Source: Astropecten irregularis (Eukaryota > Echinodermata > Asteroidea > Paxillosida > Astropectinidae). Taken from it: 64,000 nt of DNA. Below are positions 1-10,622 of this stretch, piece after piece. The translations under genes were made by a program, and so were the position numbers. The stretch covers positions 10,808,614 to 10,872,613 of the forward strand of contig OZ020258.1 in assembly GCA_963971285.1 (NCBI GenBank). Direction: 5' to 3'. Each line of letters starts with the position of its first letter. Position 1 is the first letter of the stretch. The notes beneath the pieces are model-generated. The model was given only the letters and a program-made list of their open reading frames with translations. It was not told where the DNA came from and made no database searches.

Positions 1-571
1 TCAATTAGAAGCTTTGGACAAAAAACGAGCACCCCCACCCAAACCAAGAAAAAACAAACAAACAAAATAACAACATAATAATAATAACTCTAACAACAAC
101 GATAGGGGGAAATTCCCATAGGGTCATGCACAAACTTTATTTACCTATTTCTAAATAACCCCCAAACCGATCGACTTGAAATTGATATATGTTCCTAATG
201 GGAGCATTCTCCATCTTATATCAAAAAATGGACAATAAAAATGTTTCTTTAAAAGGTAATGAAAACGTTAGGGGGAAGTGGAAATTTACCCCTAACAGCC
301 GATTTCCCCCTAACGTCGACTTTTAATGCAAACCGTTTCCCCCTAACGTAGTCATTAACAATATAATTAGACCGCTACAGTCAATTTTTCTTTATTCACC
401 TTTTATTGACTGTAAAATGAATCCAGTCAGTTTCCCAGGTGGCTATTTCATGATTAACATGATAATTGAACAATAAAATATATTTGGAAAATTCTTCATT
501 AAATAATGGAAACAAATATATTGTTAATTAATATTAATATTGATTGAAAATATGTTTTTTATTTCCTGAAG
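1..571. other. Intron (5' part outside window), protein 4.1 gene
   Basis: AT-rich sequence with no coding potential, ending in the acceptor AG at 570-571. It holds several copies, in both orientations, of a short G/C-run motif related to TTAGGGGGAA (266-277 forward; 288-296, 304-315 and 336-350 reverse). The FERM-encoding exons must lie upstream of the window. Confidence 0.6.
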
Positions 572-744
572 ATTGGTGTCCCCAGAGCCACCACCAAAGA
601 GAACGCTCTTCCGTCTAGGCTCCAAATTCCGCTACAGCGGCCGCACCCAGTTCCAGACACGCCAGGCCAGCTCCACCATCGACCGGGACAACCCCAAGTT
701 TGACCGGGCCCTGAGCGGTCGTCTGTCACGAAGTATGGACGGAG
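572..744 (+). CDS. EPB41: Protein 4.1-like, exon 1 of 9 in window: end of FERM and FERM-adjacent domain
   Basis: First visible coding exon of a protein 4.1 / band 4.1-like gene, whose products link spectrin-actin to membrane proteins beneath the plasma membrane. The reading begins LVSPEPPPK, a hallmark of the end of the FERM F3 lobe in the 4.1 family. It continues with [11 protein letters not shown] and RQASS, the FERM-adjacent (FA) region, which in vertebrate 4.1 proteins is a phosphorylation-regulated segment (family knowledge). The acceptor AG is at 570-571, and base 572 completes an arginine codon from the upstream exon. The donor is GGAG|GTGAGT at 744/745, leaving phase 1, which fits the next exon exactly. 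The nine exons together give 419 codons of the C-terminal half. In vertebrates the gene is duplicated (EPB41, EPB41L1-L3); an invertebrate would be expected to have one co-orthologue, so the symbol marks the family and not a particular paralogue. Confidence 0.95.
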
Positions 745-1477
745 GTGAGTGGCCCTTAACGAAAATAAAATATCTTAGCCCCCCAAAATGTTGCGGGAAA
801 AATGACACCGTATTTGTGGTGGTGATGTGGTTACATGTATTAAAGTGAACCTGCAATTGAACTCGTTGCGAGGAAAATTTTGGACTGTTTTGCACTCCAG
901 TGGAATGCCACTATTACGAACACGCTGGGATGCACTGAAATTCTCTGTTGATAGTGGTCGTTCATTATAGTGAACAATTTTCAGCAAGCCTATTGTACAT
1001 ACAAATTGGGAGCCAAGGATGATGTTTGGTATAGCGGTGTTGGTTGGTTATAGTGACATTCTTCTGTATTTATCAAAGTCTTTTAAACATCAAAGTCTTT
1101 CAAACATCTAAAAACAAAAATGTTGACGTGTCATTTTTGATATCCAGGCATTGAAACACTGCAACCAATCTTTATAGTTTATGAGCAGAATTTTCCTCCG
1201 AAGCGTTTCAAATACCAGAGAAGCTGTTTTTGTGCGTGTGTGTGTGTGCGTGTGTTGTAATCCCTTATAACTATGGCGATTTTGTAGAAACAACTGGAAA
1301 GATAGTTGATACAAGTAATAAACTGTTGCAAACTGTTCATCAGCCAAAATAATGACCTGAAATTTCTAAAATACTTGGAGTTTGGAGGGCCTGTCGCATT
1401 TCGATCCTAGCAGGATCTTTATCGAAGGCTAAAGTTATACAAATAAAGTTGTGACAAACTTTTTGCCCCGGTTTTAG
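745..1477 (+). other. Intron 1 of the visible protein 4.1 gene
   Basis: GT (745-746) to AG (1476-1477). It contains a TG-rich microsatellite (about 1229-1257). It also has a dispersed repeat tail: about 1320-1420 resembles 20,226-20,340, sharing the motifs CATCAGCCAAAAT and GGAGGGCCTG. No gene is seen in it. Confidence 0.8.
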
Positions 1478-1620
1478 GATACGGTGGGCCGATCGACCGT
1501 GAGGAACGCCCCGACGAAGTCATCCTCGCCCAGCAGGCCAAAATGCAAGAGTCAGAGCGCCCTCGCAGCCAGTTTGAACAGCAGCTGGAGTACGCCGACA
1601 ATAACGAGGACGAGCAAAAG
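1478..1620 (+). CDS. EPB41: Protein 4.1-like, exon 2: linker after FA domain
   Basis: The acceptor TTTTAG|GA and donor CAAAAG|GTACGC bound 143 bp. The first two bases complete the glycine codon split from exon 1. The product is hydrophilic and charged (GYGGPIDREERPDEV, then a Q/E-rich stretch ending NNEDEQK), and it may form a short helix. Linker sequence between the FA region and the C-terminal domain is poorly conserved in the family, so assignment rests on the matching phase, good splice sites and codon-like composition. It ends in phase 0. Confidence 0.85.
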
Positions 1621-1825
1621 GTACGCAGAGAAAGACAGACAAAAATGACAAGAAGAGAGAAAAATGTCCGAACGGGATGGAATATGTTGTAGAGATGTTT
1701 TACAGTGATTTTCACGTTTTCCTCTTCGTTGTTAACCATATCAAGGTTTTGTGAACAGCTTTGGAGCTGTTGAACCTATGTGTAGTTAAACCTGAGAGCA
1801 TTATGATCTCTGTGGATCGGCCTTA

Positions 1826-1959
1826 GGTCATGTCCCAAATCTCTGGCTGGTGCTGCAAATTACACACACACCTATGGCAGCCACTAAGCCAATGGCTGCA
1901 GCCGCTTCCATAGAGTTGTGTATAATTTGCGGCCGTAGCCAAAGATTTGGGACGTGTCC
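1826..1959. repeat. MITE-like inverted repeat, about 134 bp
   Basis: The ends are inverted copies: 1826-1848 begins GGTCATGTCCCAAATC, and 1937-1959 reads as its near complement (GATTTGGGACGTGTCC). There is no coding capacity. Similar short palindromic elements with a 'tgtccgaat' theme occur at about 7183-7320 and 23,800-23,910. Confidence 0.7.
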
Positions 1960-2477
1960 GTATTAATGCTTCCACAGCTTTGACGCACTGTTTATGTGAT
2001 GGTAGGACATGCACGGTTGCTGTTACTGTACTCAAAATCCTGACAGTGGGTGCTTGTACAGTGAGACATAAGGTGTCTTGCCAAATGGCCGTGCGATGTG
2101 TAATATGTTTTATCGATTGATGTATGACCTTTGATCAATATTGCCGGAACAGTAAATTTTACCTCCGCCGCTAACAGCTAACATTACATATCAGGAGCAA
2201 GCAGTATTGCATATGAAGGGGAGGATTAATCAAAGGGATGTGGCTAGGGCTTCGCCAGTGCTACAAATGAAGTGCTCATAGGATGAGTAGAAACGACCCT
2301 GAGCAACAAGCCATAGCCGTAGAATAGTCTGTGAATTTGGCTATGGCTATATTGGTTAGGGTACATCATCAACTTGCCAGACGTATAGCAATGAGTGGAA
2401 TCATGATAGTCCCAAGTGTGAACAAAACTGAGGATTAGGAAATTAAGTAGTAACTTAGGTTTAGGAGACAAATGACC

Positions 2478-2579
2478 TGGGGCCGATTTCATAAAACTTA
2501 CAAGGCGTCGCAGAGTGAAGACGCATCCATACTCAAATCGAGTTGCGATGCATCGCAGAGCTTTATGAAATCGGCCCCT
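2478..2579. repeat. MITE-like inverted repeat (TGGGGCCGATTTC ends)
   Basis: Starts TGGGGCCGATTTCATAAA and ends with the complement TTTATGAAATCGGCCCC. It abuts a second, related element directly. Confidence 0.75.
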
Positions 2580-2716
2580 GGGGTCGATTTCACAAAGCCC
2601 TACGATTCGTAACTCAAGCTACGAAGGATAACCCATCATAGACGGGGCCTATCCCTATGTAGGGCTGCAATGCATCATAATCCTATGTGATAGCAAGTTT
2701 GGTGAAATCGACCCCA
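2579..2716. repeat. MITE-like inverted repeat, GGGGTCGATTTCAC family copy 1
   Basis: Starts TGGGGTCGATTTCACAAAG and ends GGTGAAATCGACCCCA. Other copies of the same family lie at 8383-8534 and 22,082-22,347, with a fragment at about 24,376-24,450. Confidence 0.8.
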
Positions 2717-2864
2717 GGATAGGTTATGTCTGGTACCCAGTCTCTCGCATAGGGAACCAATACATTACCATCACTCCCCAAACCTCACCACCCTCCCTGC
2801 CCACCAACAACCACCACCATCAATGACAATGGTTTATAATTTGCTACAAAAAAACCCCAAAAAG

Positions 2865-2963
2865 TTACATTTCGTCGACTCGGACGACGAAGAAAAAGAC
2901 AAAGAAGACACCCCCGGAGACAAAGACGCCGAGGGGAGCAAATCCGGCCGGAAAGAGGACGCG
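2865..2963 (+). CDS. EPB41: Protein 4.1-like, exon 3 (acidic linker, tentative)
   Basis: A 99-bp phase 0 to phase 0 exon candidate starting LHFVDSDDEEKDKEDTPGD and ending KSGRKEDA, followed by donor GCG|GTAGGT. It is very acidic, as many 4.1 linker exons are, and shows strong codon-like composition against an AT-rich background. The weak point is the acceptor, which has a purine- and C-rich run (CCCCAAAAAG) in place of a polypyrimidine tract. It could be an alternatively spliced exon, or the start could be slightly different. Confidence 0.55.
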
Positions 2964-4870
2964 GTAGGTCAGAGGTCACAAACCAGTTTTGTTGAAATTT
3001 TTGACCTTGAATGCGGCTGTCTTGCATCTTAACATCCTCGGCCTATTAACCAAGAATGCACTATGCTCTCTTTGTTTGATAAATAGTCGATGCCTGTCTT
3101 TGATTGACGTAGATCGACCGATCCGTTGAGGGTTGTTTTTTGACGGACGTGCAAGCTAAAAAACTTCTTTTTCTCTTGAAATGCCGACAAAAAAGTGTTA
3201 GAATGCCGTGGCATTTTCTCATCATTGAATTCTACCTACATCTGGATCTCCTTCTATATCTTGTGTCTCATAACTTTGCCTTAAATCCATGATTTTTGCA
3301 TAAGCATCTTCTCACATTCATTCTTTCTGATTTGATGCTGATTTTAAATTTTAGATTTTTATCAAAACTATAATACTTTTCATCATTTAAATTTTTTTTT
3401 TTCGGAATGCCGTTGCATACTGCTATTTGATGCATTGAGTCGTTTTTTTTTTTTATTCTTCGCTGTTTGAGTTTATTTTTTATTTTTCCTCGATCCACCT
3501 GCGGTCAGCTGGGTTGTCTCCGGTCAGCAGGCTTCAGTTGTGGTCAGGCATGGCCGGAAGCTAAGGATGTGACAAAGGCGGCGATTGCAGTGTAGTCCCA
3601 GGTCATTACCCTGTTGCCTTTTCACATGCTCCACAAGACAGCGCTCTCTTAAAAAGCACCCCTTGAGCCAAAGGGAAGACTGCCTCGCCCCTTGAAGCTA
3701 AGATTTTCCTGCCCAGGGCTAGTCGCCCCAGACTTGAGTGTTTGAAATCGCCTCAAATTGGCAAGAAGAATTCAAATCCTGAGAAGAATTTCTTGCTGAA
3801 AAAATCCTGAGCATAGAATCTGCTGTCAGTATTGACAGTGCACAAACCAAAGGAATGCTATGGAGCGGTTTTTTGGTAGGTTGTGTCACAATCAACCGGC
3901 TGTGGCTTGAAATCACACACGTGTCTATGGGAAGCGGCTGCATTTGCTTATGTGTGAATCAATGCAAGACAAAGTCGTAGCCAGTGAATTCAGACCAGGC
4001 CTCAAGTCTTCTGCGATTTTAGATTTGAACAGTGTCTATTGCACGGACTTTCGTTGCATGTTCGCATTCCGAGCTTGTATTTCCCCTTTGAAAATAGACT
4101 GGTAGTTCTTCATCTTGCGATTCCTTCCAAGATCTCATAGTATTAACCACAAGCTTGTGGAATAGTCTGGTGCCATAATGCCCTCAGCACCCATATGGTG
4201 TACCATTGTATTAATCCCTGACTTCTCCTATGTTACCTATGTCTTGAGTCATGTTGCATTTGGTGTCCTCGGTCAGTGGAATTGAAATTTGGGACATTAT
4301 GCACTATTCGTTGATGGAGCACGAATGGAGCACATTATTCAGACGGATCTCTTTAAGTTTTAGAATGTTCCAAATGCATGGGAGTTGACGGATGGGAAAC
4401 ACAGACTACACATCGTGCAGTGTGAATGGACCCTTCCGGCCTGTCAATCAAACTGTGCACATTGACCAATTGGAGGACGCCTTATAATCAGGTGACCACG
4501 AAAGCCTCGGTCAAACTCGGTCACAGCTGTATGTAAAACACACATGTGGGCGGGGCTTAAGAGCAAAGCCGGAACGGTCCATTGCAGCAAGAGGTTGAAG
4601 CTAACACAAAATGGTGATGAATTTTTTGGAGTTCTGGTGTTCAGAATGCAAGTGTAGATGCTGTGTTTTGCTTGGGAATGAGTGTAGTACTAGTCACACC
4701 TGACATAACATGCCTGTTACACACACAAACATTACCTGAGATTTACACCTAACATCCAGTGGCTAATTATATGATATCAACGTATATGTACAGGATTTGC
4801 TCTGAATCCTGATATATAAACAAATTACAAATGTGCATGATTTTATGTATGTACCCAACCCCTCCGCCTG

Positions 4871-5240
4871 TTAAAGGTAGTATCATACTTTGGTAAGAAA
4901 CCAAAACAGAAATGTTCACAGATTAACGTATAACTTACAGGGTATGAAGATGGTGGTGGTAGAAACATACCGTTAAAATGTTTCCGCCTGAAATGCTGTA
5001 TTTATCCAGAAATTAGTAAAACAACGACCGAAAATCTTTTTGATCTTTTAAAAGATAAAAAAATAAAAGAGAAAAGACTTAAGAAATACTGTGGCTGTTT
5101 TTCACCGTTTTCTCAAATAGTGGGCACCGTATGCAACTGAAATTTTTACAGATGACTGTTACTGTTGTATCTGTCTTGATATTTTTGTCCATGAATCTGA
5201 TTTTTTTGTTATAAAAACCAAAGTATGATATTACCTTTAA
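4871..5240. repeat. MITE, TTAA-flanked family, copy 1 (370 bp)
   Basis: Both ends are TTAA, followed by inverted termini: TTAAAGGTAGTATCATACTT at the left, and the near complement AAGTATGATATTACCTTTAA at the right. A second copy in the same orientation lies at 20,835-21,199 and is similar along its whole length. TTAA at both ends suggests piggyBac-type mobilisation (inference from target-site preference). No transposase is encoded. Confidence 0.85.
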
Positions 5241-5985
5241 TTCTGAAAGAAGTCGTCTATAAATGAAAATATAACTTCGCCTGAAGTCATCAAAACCAAC
5301 CAATATTCCGATTTCTTATGCAGTTGTGACTTCTGGCTGCCTCAATCTTTCAAAAATTCCCCAAACTCTCTGAATAGAAGACGTTGAGATGATTAAGGTT
5401 TTTAGGAAGGTAATGTTTACCCCGAGTGAAGAGGCTTCAACACAGAAGCCTAAGGACATTATCGATGGATGCATGGTTTCGGATATTGTGTCTGAAATCC
5501 TGTTTGTCTTTCAAATCTTATAGCAGTGACATGATAAGGCAGAGTCCTGAATCCATCCAAATACATGTACCTGTCCGACCTGGGTGTACGTTTGGCTGGG
5601 GTAAAGAGTAATCATGGATACAGTGACTTTTCATCAGCCCTTGATTTAAAAGAAACGCCTCGGCCTATTTCAGGATTTTCTTCTTCTTTTTTTTTTCTGG
5701 GAACAGTCTTGTATTGACCATTTTGCTTGTGTCATTCTTGTCCTCATTCAGTGCATTCAGTGAAGTAAAGATCTCTCTTTGTTGTAATTCCTCTATTTAC
5801 TTGTTTCATCTCCTCTTAAACTGTTAAAATTTCTCTCTCCCCCGAGGAAACGCAAGTTTTCCTTTTCGGCGAAATTCTTGATAATTCTTGTCCCCTGTCT
5901 CTCTCTGTCCCTCCATCCCAACCTGCCAACCCCCCCGTTCAAAATTTTGTTAAGGACCCCACTCCAACAAAGATATTAGATCTTT

Positions 5986-6218
5986 GGCCAATTTCATTGA
6001 GCTGTTTAGCACAAAAAAAAATACTTAGCACAAAAATCGCCATGAAAAATTCCATTCCATTTGATATTCATGGTCAACGAACGAGCAACAGCCAAAGAAC
6101 AACGACAAGCGATACACAACTCATGGAAATTTGGCTGGTAACCCTGTTTTTGTTGAGACAGACATTTTGTGGTTAGCAAATATTTTGTGCTAAGCAGGGC
6201 CGTGAAATTGGCCTCTGG
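5986..6218. repeat. MITE, GGCCAATTTCA family, copy 1
   Basis: Starts GGCCAATTTCATTGAG and ends CGTGAAATTGGCCTC. The interior shares the 'gctaagca / tgcttagcac' theme and the segment around TTTGATATTCATGGTCA with copies at 17,169-17,413, 18,532-18,780 and 26,144-26,364. Confidence 0.8.
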
Positions 6219-6245
6219 TTTTACTTGTTTGACTCCATCTAAAAT

Positions 6246-6619
6246 TAAGGTGACCATATTTTGTTCAGATGATCCAGGGACAGTGATCCGTGTCCTGGGG
6301 GAGGGGTATAAATTTGAATTTTTTGTTTAATCCAGATGGTGCCTACATGCAAAATGGTGGCATCTATGGACATCTTGTCCAGTTGACATGAGTGGGTTAC
6401 ATACTTACATGTCTTAGGCGGTTGTCTTCGCATACTTCTCTGAAGAATGGATCTTCTTCAGCACAGCATTTGTGTTCTTCAACTTTTTTATTTAGGACAA
6501 ATAGAATTTCCGGGGGCATTTCGTCGAATCGGGGACATTTTCGGGGACAATTTTTCATTGGGGACGGCACTTTCAAATCCAGAACTGTCCCCGGAAATCG
6601 GGGACGTCAGGTCACCTTA
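6246..6619. repeat. Inverted-repeat element with TAAGGTGACC ends (374 bp)
   Basis: The left end TAAGGTGACC (6246-6255) is mirrored by GGTCACCTTA (6610-6619). A stretch within it (about 6392-6530) occurs in reverse orientation at about 32,310-32,448, showing that it is a dispersed family. Short open frames inside are not convincing genes. Confidence 0.75.
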
Positions 6620-7702
6620 CCTAAAATGATAAATGAAATCTTTTTCATTCGGGGAGGGAGGGGGGGATTTTCTATTTTATTTGATTCTTCTTTATATGTT
6701 TGGTATCGTTAAGATTTTTGTTTTGGGGCGGGGGCAGGGGAGCTTCTTCCAACACACACTGCCGTAATCCTCCTTCCATTACCCGTTATTATCTGTGTCT
6801 GTTGAATCGATGTTGCTTGTCTTTTTAATGGATTGGTTTGATTTCGTGTTGACTGCACGTGTCTGCTGTTCCAAGTCTTTGTCTAGAGTTGACACCTTCC
6901 GTATAAAAAAAAACCGTTATATGCTTTGTGATTTTATATCTATAACCAAGCAAAATGACAAATGTTCTGTGGAGCTATATTTATATTGCACTGTAGATGG
7001 CACATGATGGAGTTGTGTTTAATGTGCGTGTGTATTTTAGAGTCTTTTTGAAGGAGATGTTCTTTTATTACATAGCATCGCCTAGCGCTCCCCCTCCCAC
7101 AGCCAACTTCGTCTAGCTCCCTAGATCCATCACTTGTTAAGTGGTTACCTTCCACTGCGAGGAACCAGGCTATTCATATTTGACACCAGGCCCTCAGTTT
7201 GTGGCTGCATCCGAATCTGTTGTCTAGAGCTAGGTCTAGGTCTTCGCTCCATTGGAAATACGTGGAGACACCAAGACAATAGACCTAGCCGTAGCCCATT
7301 TCGGACACGGCCTGTATGTCATTCATGACCAAGATGGTTCTCGCTGCTGCTTTGGTCTGGTGCCCTCTATCCTCGTGCATTCCTGATCTCAGACAGACGG
7401 GCAATACTCATGGACCAGACTAGTTTCCGAACCATGTCCATTTTCCTCATCTGGACATATCTTCTTTTCTTTTTGTTTCAAATTTCTCAACCCTTTTTTT
7501 TGTAGGAGGTAAGCTGGTTTTTCTTGCAAAAAAATTTGCCCTGTCTGTTTTAAAAGAAACTTGCCGTTTCTTTTTTTTTTAGCGAGGGGGGCATTAGTCG
7601 GGTTCTATTTTTTCACTACCTTTCCATTTTTTTTTCCCCATTTATAATCTCATCACTCCTTCCCCCTTGCAAACTTTCCCCCCCGTATCATGCCAACCTC
7701 AG

Positions 7703-7801
7703 TCTCAGGACCACGACATAACTTCGGACGAGGGCGATTATGACGGCGTAGACCCGGAAATGGCGGAAAAGTTTGAAGAGATCAAGATGTCTTACTTTTC
7801 G
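7703..7801 (+). CDS. EPB41: Protein 4.1-like, exon 4 (acidic linker)
   Basis: A 99-bp phase 0 to phase 0 exon. It begins SQDHDITSDEGDYDGVDPEM after an acceptor with a good C/T-rich tract (AACCTCAG), and ends KMSYFS. The only donor that keeps the frame well is TCG|GTCTGT, which is weak. A 5-base later start (second CAG) is also possible but would change the phase. Composition, length and phase fit the gene; the sequence itself is not conserved enough to name a domain. Confidence 0.65.
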
Positions 7802-8382
7802 GTCTGTTGTACCTTCTTTCTCTTAAATATCTATCTTCCTTTGTCCTCTCATGGTGTTTTTTATTTTTATTTCTTTTCCACTTCAACGAGAGTTGAGAAT
7901 TATTTTCCCTTATCGGTGTTGTGTTGCATCCCTTGTGTATAAAGTGTGGTTCTTTTTCGACTGTCAAAAAGTGTGTGGATTTTTTTAGAGTTGCCGTAGT
8001 TAGCTGCTGTGCTTTCTGAATGGTGGTGTATCATACAGCATGCATTGTTGTTGTTCATCGGTGAGATTGTACAAGTGCATGAACGACACCTTTATGAATA
8101 ATATGCGACGGCTTTTCGGTCCTACGGTCTGTAAGAAGATGTTTAAAAAACTGTTTACCAGCTAGAAAAGTAACAGAAACAACAGAATTGGCCTACGATC
8201 TGAATACATATCCAACCAATTTTTCAAAATGCCTGAAAAAATTGTGTATTCTCGAGAAGACAAAAAACATAACTTTTTACTCCCAAGATGGATACAACAG
8301 GATTTATCATTATTTTTGTTATTCTTCCTCATTTTGGGGGCATTTGTATGAAAAGATCATCATTGGAAATAATTCAGTGACC

Positions 8383-8534
8383 TGGGGTCGATTTCACTAA
8401 GCCCGATCGATCGTAACTCAATTTAATACAATGGTTAAACCATCGTATCCTACAACTTCTACATAGGGCTGGATACATCATAAGTCCTACGATTGATAGT
8501 AAGTTACGATGAGTTTGGTAAAAATCGACCCCAA
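8383..8534. repeat. MITE, GGGGTCGATTTCAC family, copy 2
   Basis: Starts TGGGGTCGATTTCACTAAG and ends AAAAATCGACCCCA. The interior shares 'gtaactcaa', 'ctacatagggctg' and 'cctacgattgatag' with the other copies. Confidence 0.85.
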
Positions 8535-9430
8535 GTTATGGTGCAGGTCTTCTCAACTCATCCTTATTCTCAAACAACAACAGATTGAAAAGTGAACAAG
8601 AGACCAACTCCCCCCAAAAACATGGTGACGTTTTGGCCTCTTCTAAAAACTCTCTTCTAATTTGGTAAACAGTTTTTTTAACTCAGAGATTCTTCTCCGA
8701 AGGACCAATTCTTTGGAAGAGTTGACGTCGGAGTTGAATTACCTAGTATTACATGTATGCATGGTTGTGATATGTCTTTTCTCAGTAGGTATTTGTGTGA
8801 TATGACTGTGTTCCGACTTAATGGACAAAACGCGTTCATTCCTTTGTAGATTGTGTCAATTAATTTTTTGCACACTGCGTAGCACTCTTCACTCCACAGC
8901 CTCAATGTCTCTGCTGATTCTTTTAAAGGGATTTCTCTGTATTCTTTTTGCTTTGCCCTCGAACCAGACTATTTTTCCTTTATTATTTTTGTTTCATACT
9001 GATTCTTGTTTGATTTTGTCGCATTTATTTCTGTCTGTTTCATGATTTGTTTTATGATTTTTGTTTCTTTTTATGTTGTTTTGGGTTCCCCCACCTTCCC
9101 CCACAAGGAGAAAGTTGATCTGAAATAGAAGAGAATCGATCTCAAGTTGTTCCCACTCAGTTTTACCTTGAATGTCCGATCCTCCTTGCTTGAATGATTG
9201 AACATACTGAATGAATTCCTTTATTAACGTTTTAACGTCTAGGCAAAACACTCCTACTCGTGCAGTCCACTTCCCAGTATCCACAGTTTCTTTTTCTCCC
9301 TTGTGCCTTTCCGTTTCTAATTCTTCAAGTACTTCCCGCGTCATGTTTTATGCTGACAAGACAACTGAATTGTCAGACGGGTTGAAATTGATAGTGGGTC
9401 CTCTTATCAGAGGAAACAGTGCAAGAGCGG

Positions 9431-9960
9431 CCTCTATTAGCCTTTTAGAAGTATGGCGGACAGGGTTCTACTAGCCAGACAAATTTTAGTGGTGGACTCT
9501 AGATATGAAGTTGAGCCGCGGTGAGAAAAATGCAGCTGCAACATGATCAAGGTCCAAGGCCAGCATTTTCACTGTTCCGAGTCCGACGGCAGAGCCATTT
9601 AATCGGTATAAAGCTGCATTTTAAGGACTGATATTCAATTAATTTGAGGTGTATAACAGAAAAGAGTGAACTTTTATTCCGGAATGTGATCAAAATTCAC
9701 GATATTGCCAATACTTTTATTCACTCTGCGGAAATTCGTGCTGGGCGGCAGAGTTTATTTCAGACCTACGTTCCGGACGCAAATTTCCAGTGCCGGGCTG
9801 GCCCGCCCAGCGCTGCCCACCGTGGCTAGAACCCTGATGGCGGACACAATAGTAGGGCGCTGTTTGGTTTTGCTAAAATCCTTTGTGTTCGACTCAAAAT
9901 ACCCACTTCAAACAACGCCCTCCTATTGTATCCACCATACTTCGAAAAGGCTAATAGAGG
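9431..9960. repeat. Composite inverted-repeat element (about 530 bp)
   Basis: The outer arms 9431-9456 (CCTCTATTAGCCTTTTAGAA...) and 9935-9960 are near-perfect inverted copies. A second, inner pair (9836-9864 against 9912-9938, around CACAATAGTAGGGCG) suggests a nested insertion. There is no coding capacity. Confidence 0.65.
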
Positions 9961-10382
9961 TTTAATATTCACGTGACGTCATTATTGGCTGTCAAGCACA
10001 ATGATTGCACACGTGAAACAATACGCTTCAGTGCACACGCAACGTACAGTGTCCTACGAGTAACCACGGACAACGTTGAAAAGCTTAACGGCCAATCGCG
10101 TGATTTGGTGACGTCGGTGAATAACCTCTATATATCAATCAGTGGTTCAGTGGGCTGACTAGGCTTAAATACTTTTACAGCCTATTCACATTTAAAATAC
10201 TGAACTTTTCTTTTTTTAATTCTTGACTTGACACTGATTTTTGTAAAAAATACTATAAAAAGTTCCCCCTTTTTTAATTCGGGAGATTCCGAATTGTGCA
10301 CCACCAAGAGTTTGCTATGCGTTGGCCAATCACAGTTCACATAATTTGTAGACCAAATGCTCATCTGTAAAGGGTCAACAGG

Positions 10383-10622
10383 GGCCTTTTCCAATCCTCG
10401 GCTCCGGCTCCGGCTCAGGCTCCGTCTTCGGCTCCATTTCGTGACTCCATTTTTGAATAACGGGTATCAAAATAGAGGCTTTCGGTTACGGATTGGAAGT
10501 AGATACTCTATTTTGAACAAGAAAACAAAGATTCAGTTTCAATGAAAAGCCACAACCTACATTTTCAGCATATGGATGACAGCACCGGAGCCTGAGCCGG
10601 AGCCGAGGTTTGGAAAAGGGCC
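10383..10622. repeat. MITE, GGCTCCGGCTCC-ended family, copy 1 (opposite orientation)
   Basis: The ends are GGCCTTTTCC next to a GGCTCC tandem (10,399-10,432), and the complement at the right (GGAGCCTGAGCCGGAGCC, then GGAAAAGGGCC). The interior 'aatagaggctttcggtt' and 'gaagtagatactct' segments are complementary to copies at 12,147-12,372 and 23,404-23,627. Confidence 0.8.

Larger units (their letters stand above)
1621..2864 (+). other. Intron 2, protein 4.1 gene
   Basis: Begins GTACGC and ends AG at 2863-2864. It carries three short inverted-repeat elements (1826-1959, 2478-2579, 2579-2716), listed separately. The stretch just before the acceptor is A/C-rich and lacks a clear polypyrimidine tract. 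Confidence 0.6.
2964..7702 (+). other. Intron 3, protein 4.1 gene
   Basis: Long intron from GTAGGT to the acceptor AG at 7701-7702, preceded by a C/T-rich tract. It contains inverted-repeat elements at 4871-5240, 5986-6218 and 6246-6619, and several T-runs. I see no exon with family similarity inside it. Confidence 0.6.

Noticed and set aside
266-350. Telomeric repeat remnant
   Set aside because: The motif has five G's and does not occur in a head-to-tail TTAGGG array; orientations alternate.
6392-6712. 106-codon open frame as a gene
   Set aside because: It lies inside a dispersed inverted-repeat element and is partly repeated in reverse at 32,310-32,448.
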